Positions 1-5,594 of a DNA stretch of 5,594 nucleotides are shown here, piece after piece; position 1 is the first letter of the stretch, and each line of letters opens with the position of its first letter. Both the position numbers and the translations under genes were made by a program. This DNA comes from Bacteroidota bacterium (GTDB taxonomy: Bacteria > Bacteroidota > Bacteroidia > Flavobacteriales > Weeksellaceae), in contig JAEXJU010000053.1 of assembly GCA_023448955.1 (NCBI GenBank), positions 1-5,594 on the forward strand, in the 5' to 3' direction. The notes under the pieces were generated by a model. That model saw only the letters and a program-made list of their open reading frames with translations. It was not told the DNA's origin and did no database searches.

Positions 1-1325
1 GGATTGGGATGAGTGCGCTGGCGAGATATTTTCACGCCAACGGTAAAAATGTTTTGGGTTATGACAAAACGCCAACAAAACTGACAGCTCAACTCAGTTT
101 TGAAGGTATTGATATTACATTTGAAGATGTGATTGATGAGAAAATTGTAGCGCTCGATAAAGAATCAACTTTGGTGATTTACACGCCGGCAATCAAGAAA
201 TTGTCAATTCTGGATCATCTGACCAGTGAAGGTTTCGTTATCCTGAAACGAGCAAAAGTTTTGGGACTGATTACAGAAAATACAGATTGCATCGCTGTTG
301 CAGGTACACACGGAAAAACAACCACTTCTACTTTGATTGCGCATCTCTGCAAAGAAGCTAATCTTCCGTCTTCCGCATTTTTAGGCGGAATTTCCGAGAA
401 TTTCAAATCTAATTTTGATTACAACGGAAATCAGTTTTCAGTAGTTGAAGCCGATGAATATGACAGAAGTTTCCTGAACCTTTCTCCGGATTGGGCAGTT
501 GTAACCTCGATTGATGCGGATCATTTGGATATTTATGGCGACAGGGTTCAGATAGAAGATGGTTTCAGACAATTTGCAAGTTTGGTTCCAAGTGACAATC
601 AATTGTTTGTCAGAAAAGGAATTGCGATTGGAAGAGAACACAAGACTTATGCTGTGAACGAGGAAGCGGATTATTACTCTGATAATCTGAGAATGGATCA
701 CGATAAAATCTATTTCGATTTTCATACGCCAAATAAAAATGGTCACTCTGAGCTTGTCGAAGAATTCGTTTGGGAAATTCCGGGAATCCATAATGTGGAA
801 AATGCAACGGTTGCCTTGGCGATTCTGAGCAATTTGGGTGTTGATTTTGAAACTTTGAAAAAAGCAATCGCCAATTTCAAAGGCATCAAAAGAAGATACA
901 CAAAGCATATTTTCGATAACGGGAAAATCTATATTGACGATTATGCACATCACCCAACAGAGCTGAATGCAGTTATCGGTTCGATAAAAACCTTTTATCC
1001 AACCAAGAAATTGCTGGTGGTTTTTCAACCTCATCTTTTCAGCAGAACGAGAGATTTTGCCGAGGATTTTGCGAGAAGTCTGGAAAACGGAGACGATTTA
1101 TTGCTGCTTAATATTTATCCTGCGAGAGAACTTCAGGAAAATTTTGAAGGCATTACATCAGCTTGGTTAGCTGAAAAAATCGAAACAGACAACAAAGAAG
1201 TCTGCACATTGCAGGAGACTTTTGACAAAATAAAAGAAAGAGATTTTGATATTTTATTGACAGTCGGAGCGGGAAATATTGATACCCTTTATGACCCGAT
1301 TATGGAATGGATGCAAAGTTTGTAA
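1..1325 (+). CDS. murC: UDP-N-acetylmuramate--L-alanine ligase MurC (5' partial)
   Basis: MurC is a cytoplasmic enzyme that joins L-alanine to UDP-N-acetylmuramate using ATP, the first step of the peptidoglycan stem peptide. The reading frame is open from the left edge: Ile-Gly at 3-8 precede the Met at 9, matching the GIGMSALA end of the N-terminal Rossmann motif, so that Met is internal and roughly 15-20 residues are missing. Counting from that Met, visible Mur ligase landmarks are the ATP P-loop AGTHGKTTTS (98-107), EADEYDRSFL (147-156), DADHLDIYGD (169-178), IPGIHNVENATVALA (257-271), DDYAHHPTE (310-318) and FQPHLFSRTRDF (339-350). These give the substrate domain, central ATPase domain and C-terminal domain in the usual order. 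The 438 visible residues plus the missing start fit a normal MurC. The related recycling ligase Mpl shares the motifs, but the position in a dcw cluster before ftsQ favours MurC. The stop is TAA at 1323-1325. Confidence 0.96.
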   Translation, partial: IGMSALARYFHANGKNVLGYDKTPTKLTAQLSFEGIDITFEDVIDEKIVALDKESTLVIYTPAIKKLSILDHLTSEGFVILKRAKVLGLITENTDCIAVAGTHGKTTTSTLIAHLCKEANLPSSAFLGGISENFKSNFDYNGNQFSVVEADEYDRSFLNLSPDWAVVTSIDADHLDIYGDRVQIEDGFRQFASLVPSDNQLFVRKGIAIGREHKTYAVNEEADYYSDNLRMDHDKIYFDFHTPNKNGHSELVEEFVWEIPGIHNVENATVALAILSNLGVDFETLKKAIANFKGIKRRYTKHIFDNGKIYIDDYAHHPTELNAVIGSIKTFYPTKKLLVVFQPHLFSRTRDFAEDFARSLENGDDLLLLNIYPARELQENFEGITSAWLAEKIETDNKEVCTLQETFDKIKERDFDILLTVGAGNIDTLYDPIMEWMQSL

Positions 1326-1390
1326 AATGTAAAACGTATTAATGTATTCACGATTTATAAAATCATTAATGCATTTTACATTAATACGTT
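1326..1390. repeat. Overlapping inverted repeats in the murC-ftsQ gap
   Basis: The gap between murC and ftsQ is nearly filled by dyad symmetry. One hairpin pairs 1326-1344 with 1364-1382 (17 of 19 complementary positions, plus one U-G pair in RNA, 19-nt loop). A second pairs 1333-1346 with 1377-1390 (14 of 14, 30-nt loop). They share the left arm at 1333-1344, so they cannot form together. No T-run follows either stem, so an intrinsic terminator is not supported. The element lies directly before the ftsQ start at 1405 and could affect mRNA processing, stability or ftsQ translation. That role is inference; the symmetry itself is directly visible. Confidence 0.8.
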
Positions 1391-1404
1391 AATACAAAAA
1401 TAAT

Positions 1405-2430
1405 ATGAAAAATAAGTGGAGAATATTGAAGATACTCGTGACAGTTATCCTTTTTGGATTTCTGCTCAGTTTCTCGTTGAAGCGTTTCAACAATGCGGAG
1501 ATGGAGAACGTATCTATCAATATGAACCAAACCCAAACGCCGGTTTATTTTGTGGATGAGAAGGACATCAAAGAATTGGTAAAACAATTCAATCCAACCA
1601 AAAAGATTGGCGATGTTAATATTCCGGATTTAGAAAAGAAGATTAATGAGATTCCGTTTGTGGACAGTGCCAATGTTTATATGAATCTGAACGGCAATCT
1701 GAACGTCGATATCAAACAACGCATTCCGATCTTCAGATTGAACAAAAACGGAAAGGATTTTTATGTCGATGAGAAAGGCGTAGAATTTCCGATTTCGAGA
1801 AACTTTTCTTATCCGTGTATGCTTGTGATGGGTGATGTGGAGCCGTCTGAGTATAAGGAGCTGGGTGAGCTGGTTGAAAAAATTGATAAAGATGATTTCA
1901 GCAAAAAATATTTTGTAGGAATCACTAAACAAAATGGCAATTATAACCTTCTGACCAGTGATGGTTATTATAAAGTTGAGATTGGTGATTTGGAAAATAT
2001 TGACTTCAAAGTCAGAGGATTTAAAACTTTTGTAGAGAAGTATCTGGTTTATCACAATCCTGAGAAATACAAAAAGATTTCAGTTAAATACAATAATCAG
2101 ATTGTAACTACGCTGAATCCATATTTCAAAGAGAACGACAGTCTTCTTAAAAATGCACCGGAAATTGAAATCACAAAACCGGAAGGCAAACCTTCGCAAT
2201 TATTAGCATCTGTTCCGGCTAAAACAGAACCGAAAAAATCGGCACCTAAACCGGAACCGAAAAAGGAAATAAAAAAAACAGAACCTAAGAAATCAGAAGC
2301 CAAAAAAGAAACTTCGAAACCGAAACAAGTAGAGAAGAAAACTGCACCGAAAAAAACTTCGGAAAAGAAAAAGGAAACCTCTTCAAAAACAAGTGACAAA
2401 AAGAAAAAAGCAAAAGTAGTAGTAGAATAA
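1405..2430 (+). CDS. ftsQ: Cell division protein FtsQ with Lys-rich C-terminal tail
   Basis: FtsQ is a bitopic inner-membrane divisome protein that connects early Z-ring components to the periplasmic septal synthesis machinery. This 341-aa product has a short basic N-terminus (MKNKWR), one transmembrane helix at about residues 8-24, and a POTRA-like segment at about 46-110 with the family pattern INEIPFVDSANVYMN (80-94) followed by G-N-L-N-V-D-I and QRIPIFRLN (105-113). A second periplasmic beta domain runs to about residue 240. From about 258 to the end the chain is low complexity: residues 271-341 contain 27 Lys in 71, with degenerate EPKK or APKK units at 275-278, 284-287, 293-296 and 314-317. 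With an N-in topology this tail should lie in the periplasm. FtsQ of model bacteria is nearer 250-280 aa and lacks such a tail. The start follows an AT-rich leader with no Shine-Dalgarno motif, as is usual in Bacteroidota. FtsQ identity rests on topology, POTRA pattern and location between murC and ftsA. Confidence 0.92.
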   Translation: MKNKWRILKILVTVILFGFLLSFSLKRFNNAEMENVSINMNQTQTPVYFVDEKDIKELVKQFNPTKKIGDVNIPDLEKKINEIPFVDSANVYMNLNGNLNVDIKQRIPIFRLNKNGKDFYVDEKGVEFPISRNFSYPCMLVMGDVEPSEYKELGELVEKIDKDDFSKKYFVGITKQNGNYNLLTSDGYYKVEIGDLENIDFKVRGFKTFVEKYLVYHNPEKYKKISVKYNNQIVTTLNPYFKENDSLLKNAPEIEITKPEGKPSQLLASVPAKTEPKKSAPKPEPKKEIKKTEPKKSEAKKETSKPKQVEKKTAPKKTSEKKKETSSKTSDKKKKAKVVVE

Positions 2431-2439
2431 AACACAGAA

Positions 2440-2460
2440 TTGAACACAGAGCGCACTAAG
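2440..2460 (+). repeat. Outer inverted repeat, left arm
   Basis: The arm contains TGAACACAGAGCGCACTAAG (2441-2460) and is the reverse complement of 2977-2997 at 19 of 21 positions. The two differences are G2449 facing T2988 (a G-U pair in + strand RNA) and C2452 facing A2985 (a true mismatch in that RNA). It begins 10 nt after the ftsQ stop. Just before it, AACACAGA at 2431-2438 recurs at 2443-2450, giving a 12-nt spaced direct repeat that partly overlaps the arm. Confidence 0.85.
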
Positions 2461-2484
2461 ATTATTTAATATAATAAAAAATGT

Positions 2485-2503
2485 TTCACAGAGGCGCTTC
2501 GCT
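2485..2503 (+). repeat. Inner inverted repeat, left arm
   Basis: The arm TTCACAGAGGCGCTTCGCT is the reverse complement of 2943-2961 at 18 of 19 positions. The only difference, G2491 facing T2955, becomes a G-U pair in + strand RNA, so the stem can pair fully. It shares the core CACAGAG plus a following GCGC-like stretch with the outer left arm, so the two left arms are also direct repeats of each other. It ends 38 nt before the GxxExxY start codon. Confidence 0.87.
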
Positions 2504-2541
2504 CAGATAAGAGCAATGATTGAAAGAATATAAATATACAA

Positions 2542-2928
2542 ATGAATGAAAACGAATTATCAAAAATTGTTATTGATTCCGGATTAAAGGTTCATCGGAA
2601 ACTGGGAATGGGTTTGTATGAGACGGTTTATGAACAATGTTTAGAATTTGAATTGAAAAATAGAGGTTTGAATGTAGAAAGACAAAAATTTTTGTCAATC
2701 AATTATGAAGGTTTGAAAGTTGAAAATGCCTTTAAAATTGATTTAATAGTAGAAAACAAGGTAGTATTAGAAATAAAAGCACAAGAAATACTTAATGATT
2801 TTAATTCAGCACAACTTCTGAATTATCTGAAATTAGGTGATTATAAATTAGGATTATTGCTGAACTTCAATTCAAAATTATTCAAAACAGGCATAAAAAG
2901 AGTTGTAAATGGATATATAATAGATTAA
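2542..2928 (+). CDS. GxxExxY family protein (PD-(D/E)XK nuclease-like), function unknown
   Basis: This 128-aa protein carries the family-defining motif G24-L-Y-E27-T-V-Y30 in its N-terminal helix region. It then shows a PD-(D/E)XK-like core: D67 in FKIDLIVE (64-71) and E77-I-K79 in VVLEIKA (74-80). Q91 and Y95 follow in AQLLNYLK (90-97), and a strand GLLLNFN (104-110) comes after. These match what I recall of the GxxExxY family (Pfam PDDEXK_3), whose fold suggests nuclease ancestry but whose substrate and role are not established. All putative catalytic residues are present, so the gene looks intact. The length is normal for the family. ATG 2542 is the first start after the in-frame stop at 2521-2523. 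Gaps of 111 nt to ftsQ and 102 nt to ftsA hold the nested inverted repeats. Hand-counted GC is 101 of 387 (about 26%). It could be a domesticated or mobile passenger gene; a division role has no support in the sequence. Confidence 0.92.
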   Translation: MNENELSKIVIDSGLKVHRKLGMGLYETVYEQCLEFELKNRGLNVERQKFLSINYEGLKVENAFKIDLIVENKVVLEIKAQEILNDFNSAQLLNYLKLGDYKLGLLLNFNSKLFKTGIKRVVNGYIID

Positions 2929-2942
2929 GTAAAACTTATATA

Positions 2943-2961
2943 AGCGAAGCGCCTTTGTGAA
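2943..2961 (-). repeat. Inner inverted repeat, right arm
   Basis: This is the partner of 2485-2503, starting 14 nt after the GxxExxY stop. It contains AGCGAAGCGC followed by CTTTGTGAA. The CTTTGTG core (2953-2959) is identical to that of the outer right arm (2986-2992), while both left arms carry CACAGAG. The right arms therefore share the same one-base departure from perfect symmetry. Confidence 0.87.
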
Positions 2962-2976
2962 CTAAAAAATAGAAAA

Positions 2977-2997
2977 CTTAGTGCACTTTGTGTTCAA
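2977..2997 (-). repeat. Outer inverted repeat, right arm
   Basis: This is the partner of 2440-2460, reading CTTAGTGCACTTTGTGTTCA at 2977-2996. It ends 33 nt before the ftsA start codon. It is separated from the inner right arm by a 15-nt A-rich spacer, compared with 24 nt between the two left arms. If the insert were removed at the outer arms, ftsQ and ftsA would be about 40 nt apart. Confidence 0.85.
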
Positions 2998-3030
2998 ATA
3001 AAAAATTTAAAAAATCAAATCGAGCATATA

Positions 3031-4425
3031 ATGGAAAATCAAGAGTATTCAGTAGGTCTGGACATTGGGACAACTAAGATTGTCGCTATTGTCGGAAGAC
3101 GTAACGCTCACGGGAAAATCGAAATCCTGGGCGTTGGGAAGGCTAAAAGTCTTGGCGTTCACAAAGGAATCGTGAACAACATTTCCCAAACCATCAATTC
3201 CATCAAGACTGCAGTTGCGGAAGCGCAATCCAGCGCTGGCGTTCCTATCCATAAGGTAACTGTCGGGATTGCAGGAAAACACATCCGTTCTCTCCAACAT
3301 TCGGATTATATAATGAGAGAGCATCCGGATCAATACATCACAGAAGATGATATTGAGAAGTTGAAAGATCAGGTGAAGAAATTAGTAATGTTGCCTGGCG
3401 AAGAAATCATCCACGTTTTGCCTCAGGAATACAAAGTAGATTCCGAAGGGGAAATCCAGGAGCCAGTCGGGATGCACGGCAAGAGACTAGAAGCTAATTT
3501 TCACGTTGTTGTGGGACAGATGGGTTCTATCAGAAACATTGCTAGATGCGTTCGTGAAGCTGGTCTGGAGATGGAAGCTTTAACATTGGAACCTTTGGCA
3601 TCGTCTGAAGCGGTTCTGACTAAAGAAGAAAAAGAAGCAGGTGTTGCGATTGTAGATATTGGTGGTGGAACCACGGATATTGCGATTTTCAAGGACAACA
3701 TTATTCGTCATACTTGTGTGATTCCTTACGGCGGCGGCATTATCACTGACGATATTAAGGAAGGATGTTCCATCATCGAGAAACATGCGGAACAACTGAA
3801 AGTGAAGTTCGGTTCGTCTGTTCCGGAATTGGAAAAAGACAGTACATATGTGACAATCCCGGGATTGCACGGTCGTCCGGACAAAGAGATTTCGCTGAAA
3901 GTTCTGGCTCAGATTATCAATGCAAGAGTTGAAGAAATTCTGGAGATGGTCAATACTGAATTAAAAGCTTACGGCGCTTTTGAGCAAAAGAAAAAACTGA
4001 TTGCCGGAATCGTTTTGACAGGCGGTGGTTCCAACCTGAGAAACCTTCGTCAGTTAGCGAACTACACCACAGGTTTCGACAGCAGAATTGGTTTCGCCAA
4101 TGAATATGTGGCGAATGACAAAAACCAATACCTTAAAGGACCGGAATTTGCAACATCCATCGGTTTATTGATGGAAAGTTTAAAAATCCGAGATAAAAAA
4201 ATAACTCCGACAGAGGAAGAAATAATTGAAGAAAAGAAGGAAGAAGGAGGCAAGAAATTGGATGTTACCAACCAAAAAACAGAAGTGGAAAATCAACCAT
4301 CTTCCATCATAGAGCATCCTGCGGAAGATATAAAACCGAAAGAAGAAACAAAAAGAAACAAGCCAACTTTCGGGCAGTCTCTGATGGATAAAGTAAAAAA
4401 ATTCTTTGAAGAAGTAGAAGAGTAA
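3031..4425 (+). CDS. ftsA: Cell division protein FtsA
   Basis: FtsA is an actin-fold ATPase that tethers FtsZ filaments to the inner membrane and recruits later divisome proteins. The 464-aa product shows the actin-type landmarks: phosphate-1 loop GLDIGTTK (9-16), the FtsA-specific 1C region at about 84-165, phosphate-2 motif VDIGGGTTDIAIF (208-220), and the adenosine motif LTGGGSNL (329-336). The conserved core ends near residue 386 (TSIGLLMESLKIRD, 375-388). A charged linker of about 60 residues rich in Glu and Lys follows. The extreme C-terminus (448-464) has hydrophobics at L451, M452, V455, F458, F459 and V462, the spacing of an amphipathic membrane-targeting helix, although it ends in EEVEE and is therefore quite acidic. 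The start ATG is preceded by an A/T-rich leader, and VGLDIGTTK close behind fits the usual FtsA N-terminus. It is 106 nt upstream of ftsZ, the common dcw pairing. No key residue appears to be missing. Confidence 0.98.
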   Translation: MENQEYSVGLDIGTTKIVAIVGRRNAHGKIEILGVGKAKSLGVHKGIVNNISQTINSIKTAVAEAQSSAGVPIHKVTVGIAGKHIRSLQHSDYIMREHPDQYITEDDIEKLKDQVKKLVMLPGEEIIHVLPQEYKVDSEGEIQEPVGMHGKRLEANFHVVVGQMGSIRNIARCVREAGLEMEALTLEPLASSEAVLTKEEKEAGVAIVDIGGGTTDIAIFKDNIIRHTCVIPYGGGIITDDIKEGCSIIEKHAEQLKVKFGSSVPELEKDSTYVTIPGLHGRPDKEISLKVLAQIINARVEEILEMVNTELKAYGAFEQKKKLIAGIVLTGGGSNLRNLRQLANYTTGFDSRIGFANEYVANDKNQYLKGPEFATSIGLLMESLKIRDKKITPTEEEIIEEKKEEGGKKLDVTNQKTEVENQPSSIIEHPAEDIKPKEETKRNKPTFGQSLMDKVKKFFEEVEE

Positions 4426-4444
4426 ATAATAATTGTAAAATCGC

Positions 4445-4506
4445 GGAATCGTGGAATCGTAAAACCAGCAATAGACAATTTTGCAAATCAACGATTTAAC
4501 GATTTA
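4445..4506. repeat. Paired octamer doublets forming a hairpin between ftsA and ftsZ
   Basis: GGAATCGT occurs twice in tandem (4445-4452, 4453-4460). ACGATTTA occurs twice in tandem 30 nt later (4491-4498, 4499-4506). The doublets face each other in inverted orientation. In + strand RNA, 4446-4460 pairs with 4491-4505 at 14 of 15 positions, including two G-U pairs, around a 30-nt loop. A weaker inner dyad, AATTGT (4431-4436) with ACAATT (4475-4480), overlaps it. No T-run follows, so it is not a clear terminator. It sits 25 nt before the ftsZ start and may influence ftsZ expression or mRNA ends; that role is inferred. Confidence 0.78.
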
Positions 4507-4531
4507 ACAAAAATTTAAAAAAATAACTAAT

Positions 4532-5594
4532 ATGGATAATATAAATAATACACAGGGATTTTCTTTTGATTTACCAAAAGGCAATTCTTCAATTATTAAA
4601 GTAATTGGTGTTGGCGGTGGCGGAAACAACGCTTTAAAGCATATGTATGAAAAAGGGATTTATGGCGTAGATTTCGTGATTTGTAATACCGATGCACAGA
4701 CACTTGATAATAATCCCGTGGCTAACAAAGTTCAGTTGGGCGTAACAATGACCGAAGGTCTGGGTGCTGGCGCTGATCCTGAAGTTGGTGAGAAAGCAGC
4801 TATTGAAAGTATTGATGATATCAAAGCATCAATGGGACAAAATACCAAAATGGTTTTCATCACAGCCGGAATGGGCGGTGGAACCGGAACCGGAGCTGCT
4901 CCTGTTATCGCAAAAGTAGCTAAAGAAATGGGAATTCTGACTGTTGGAATTGTAACCGTGCCTTTTAGTTTTGAAGGAAAAAGAAGATTGGATCAGGCAG
5001 AATTAGGGCTTGATAAATTAAGAAATAATGTAGATTCTCTTATTGTAATTAATAATGATAAATTAAGACAGCAATTTGGAAATCTTGGTTTCAAGCAGGG
5101 ATTCTCGAAAGCTGATGAAGTTTTGACCAATGCTGCAAAAGGAATGGCAGAGGTTATTACTGGTTATTTCGATGTTAATATTGACTTCCGGGATGCAAAA
5201 TCTGTTTTGGCAAATTCCGGAACAGCATTGATGTCCACAGGCGTGGCAAGCGGCGAAAATAAAGCGGAAGAAGCTGTGAAAAAAGCATTGGATTCCCCGT
5301 TATTGAATGATAACAAAATCACAGGTGCTAAAAACGTTCTGTTATTGATCAGAAGTGGTGCAACTGAAGTAACGATGGACGAAATCGGTGTGATTATGGA
5401 CCATATTCAGAAAGAAGCAGGAAACACGGCAGATATTATTTTCGGTGTCGGAACAGACGAGGAATTAGGCGATGCAGTGAGCGTTTTGGTGATAGCAACT
5501 GGTTTTTCAAATGATAACAAAAAGCATACAGGAACTACAGAAACCATCAAGTATTCCCTTGAAGACAGGCCAGTATCCTCACACAGTCACAGAG
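4532..5594 (+). CDS. ftsZ: Cell division protein FtsZ (3' partial)
   Basis: FtsZ is the tubulin-like GTPase that forms the cytokinetic ring. The frame is open from ATG 4532 to the right edge: 354 complete codons plus one base, with no stop. Landmarks are IKVIGVGGGGNNALKHM (22-38), NTDAQ (52-56), the GTP signature GGGTGTG (115-121), TVPFSFEGKRR (142-152), NNDKLR (174-179) and the T7 synergy loop NIDFRDAK (216-223) with D218 and D221 for GTP hydrolysis. The C-terminal activation domain runs to about residue 323 (SVLVIATGF, 317-325), after which the linker begins. The C-terminal FtsA-binding peptide lies beyond the window. The chosen start puts about 20 residues before the first beta strand, normal for the family, and follows an A-rich leader without a Shine-Dalgarno motif. 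NNALKHMYEKGI and NIDFRDAK are typical of Bacteroidota FtsZ. The nucleotide pocket and catalytic loop look complete. Confidence 0.99.
   Translation, partial: MDNINNTQGFSFDLPKGNSSIIKVIGVGGGGNNALKHMYEKGIYGVDFVICNTDAQTLDNNPVANKVQLGVTMTEGLGAGADPEVGEKAAIESIDDIKASMGQNTKMVFITAGMGGGTGTGAAPVIAKVAKEMGILTVGIVTVPFSFEGKRRLDQAELGLDKLRNNVDSLIVINNDKLRQQFGNLGFKQGFSKADEVLTNAAKGMAEVITGYFDVNIDFRDAKSVLANSGTALMSTGVASGENKAEEAVKKALDSPLLNDNKITGAKNVLLLIRSGATEVTMDEIGVIMDHIQKEAGNTADIIFGVGTDEELGDAVSVLVIATGFSNDNKKHTGTTETIKYSLEDRPVSSHSHR

Larger units (their letters stand above)
2440..2997. mobile_element. Candidate inserted cassette: GxxExxY gene within nested inverted repeats
   Basis: A roughly 558-bp segment between ftsQ and ftsA is bounded by an outer inverted repeat (2440-2460 with 2977-2997, 19 of 21) and an inner one (2485-2503 with 2943-2961, 18 of 19), with a single gene in the middle. 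ftsQ and ftsA are normally neighbours in Flavobacteriia, so the segment looks inserted. The enclosed gene is about 26% GC, lower than the flanking genes. There is no transposase and no convincing target-site duplication. The direct repeat AATAAAA at 2426-2432 and 2997-3003 is too simple in sequence to carry weight. Calling this mobile is inference; the repeats and gene are directly visible. Confidence 0.5.

Noticed and set aside
438..1034. 198-aa open frame on the - strand inside murC
   Set aside because: It lies entirely antisense to conserved MurC motifs, and its translation shows no family features, so it is a shadow frame.
1364..1404. Intrinsic terminator after murC
   Set aside because: The stems are AT-rich, and what follows on the + strand is AATACAAAAATAAT with no T-run. 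Continued transcription into ftsQ is more likely.
2097..2456. 119-aa open frame on the - strand rich in Phe and Ser
   Set aside because: It is the antisense of the Lys/Glu-rich FtsQ tail: AAA and GAA codons read backwards give Phe codons. It has no recognisable domain.
2950..2992. The two CTTTG stretches in the right arms as -7 promoter boxes for ftsA
   Set aside because: Both lack the leading TA of TAnnTTTG and are fully explained as parts of the inverted repeats.
2426..3003. AATAAAA at 2426-2432 and 2997-3003 as a target-site duplication around the cassette
   Set aside because: The heptamer is only A and T in AT-rich DNA, the left copy overlaps the ftsQ stop codon, and it does not abut the left outer arm at 2440. 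Only AAT (2438-2440, 2997-2999) touches both arms, which is within chance.
4476..4483. CAATTTTG as a Bacteroidota -7 promoter box (TAnnTTTG) for ftsZ
   Set aside because: One consensus base is wrong, and no TTG-type -33 box lies at the expected spacing upstream; that region holds the GGAATCGT doublet.
4180..4491. 103-aa open frame on the - strand over the ftsA 3' end
   Set aside because: It is antisense to the Glu/Lys-rich FtsA linker, which yields a Phe/Ser-rich chain by base composition. It shows no domain and no plausible leader.

Overview
The window is a stretch of a bacterial division and cell-wall (dcw) cluster, read entirely on the + strand: murC (5' end cut by the window edge), ftsQ, a small GxxExxY-family gene, ftsA, and ftsZ (3' end cut by the window edge). 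The AT-rich sequence, the lack of clear Shine-Dalgarno motifs before the starts, the murC-ftsQ-ftsA-ftsZ order without ddlB, and the wording of FtsZ (for example NNALKHMYEKGI, NIDFRDAK) point to Bacteroidota, most likely class Flavobacteriia and plausibly a Chryseobacterium-like member of Weeksellaceae. That placement is family recall, not a database result.

Layout. 1-1325 is MurC, the UDP-N-acetylmuramate--L-alanine ligase of peptidoglycan precursor synthesis. 1326-1404 is a 79-nt gap filled by overlapping inverted repeats. 1405-2430 is FtsQ, a single-pass divisome protein with a POTRA-type domain and an unusual Lys/Pro/Glu-rich C-terminal tail. 2431-3030 is the odd part: the normally adjacent ftsQ and ftsA are separated by a 600-nt insert holding a 128-aa GxxExxY protein (PD-(D/E)XK nuclease-like fold), bracketed by two nested pairs of inverted repeats. 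3031-4425 is FtsA, the actin-like membrane tether of the Z-ring. 4426-4531 is a 106-nt gap with two 8-bp tandem doublets that face each other as an inverted repeat. 4532 to the window end is FtsZ, the tubulin-like GTPase, covering the GTPase core and the start of the linker.

How the genes work together. MurC supplies UDP-MurNAc-L-Ala for wall synthesis. FtsZ polymerises at midcell, FtsA attaches it to the inner membrane and recruits the divisome, and FtsQ links that complex to the septal peptidoglycan synthases on the periplasmic side. The GxxExxY gene has no known role in this pathway. Its lower GC (about 26% by hand count, against roughly 37-48% in sampled rows of murC and ftsA) and its nested inverted-repeat frame make it look like an inserted cassette. 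It is the strongest candidate here for an undescribed system. No tRNA, rRNA, CRISPR array, IS transposase or clear rho-independent terminator was seen, and no gene-free stretch exceeds about 111 nt.
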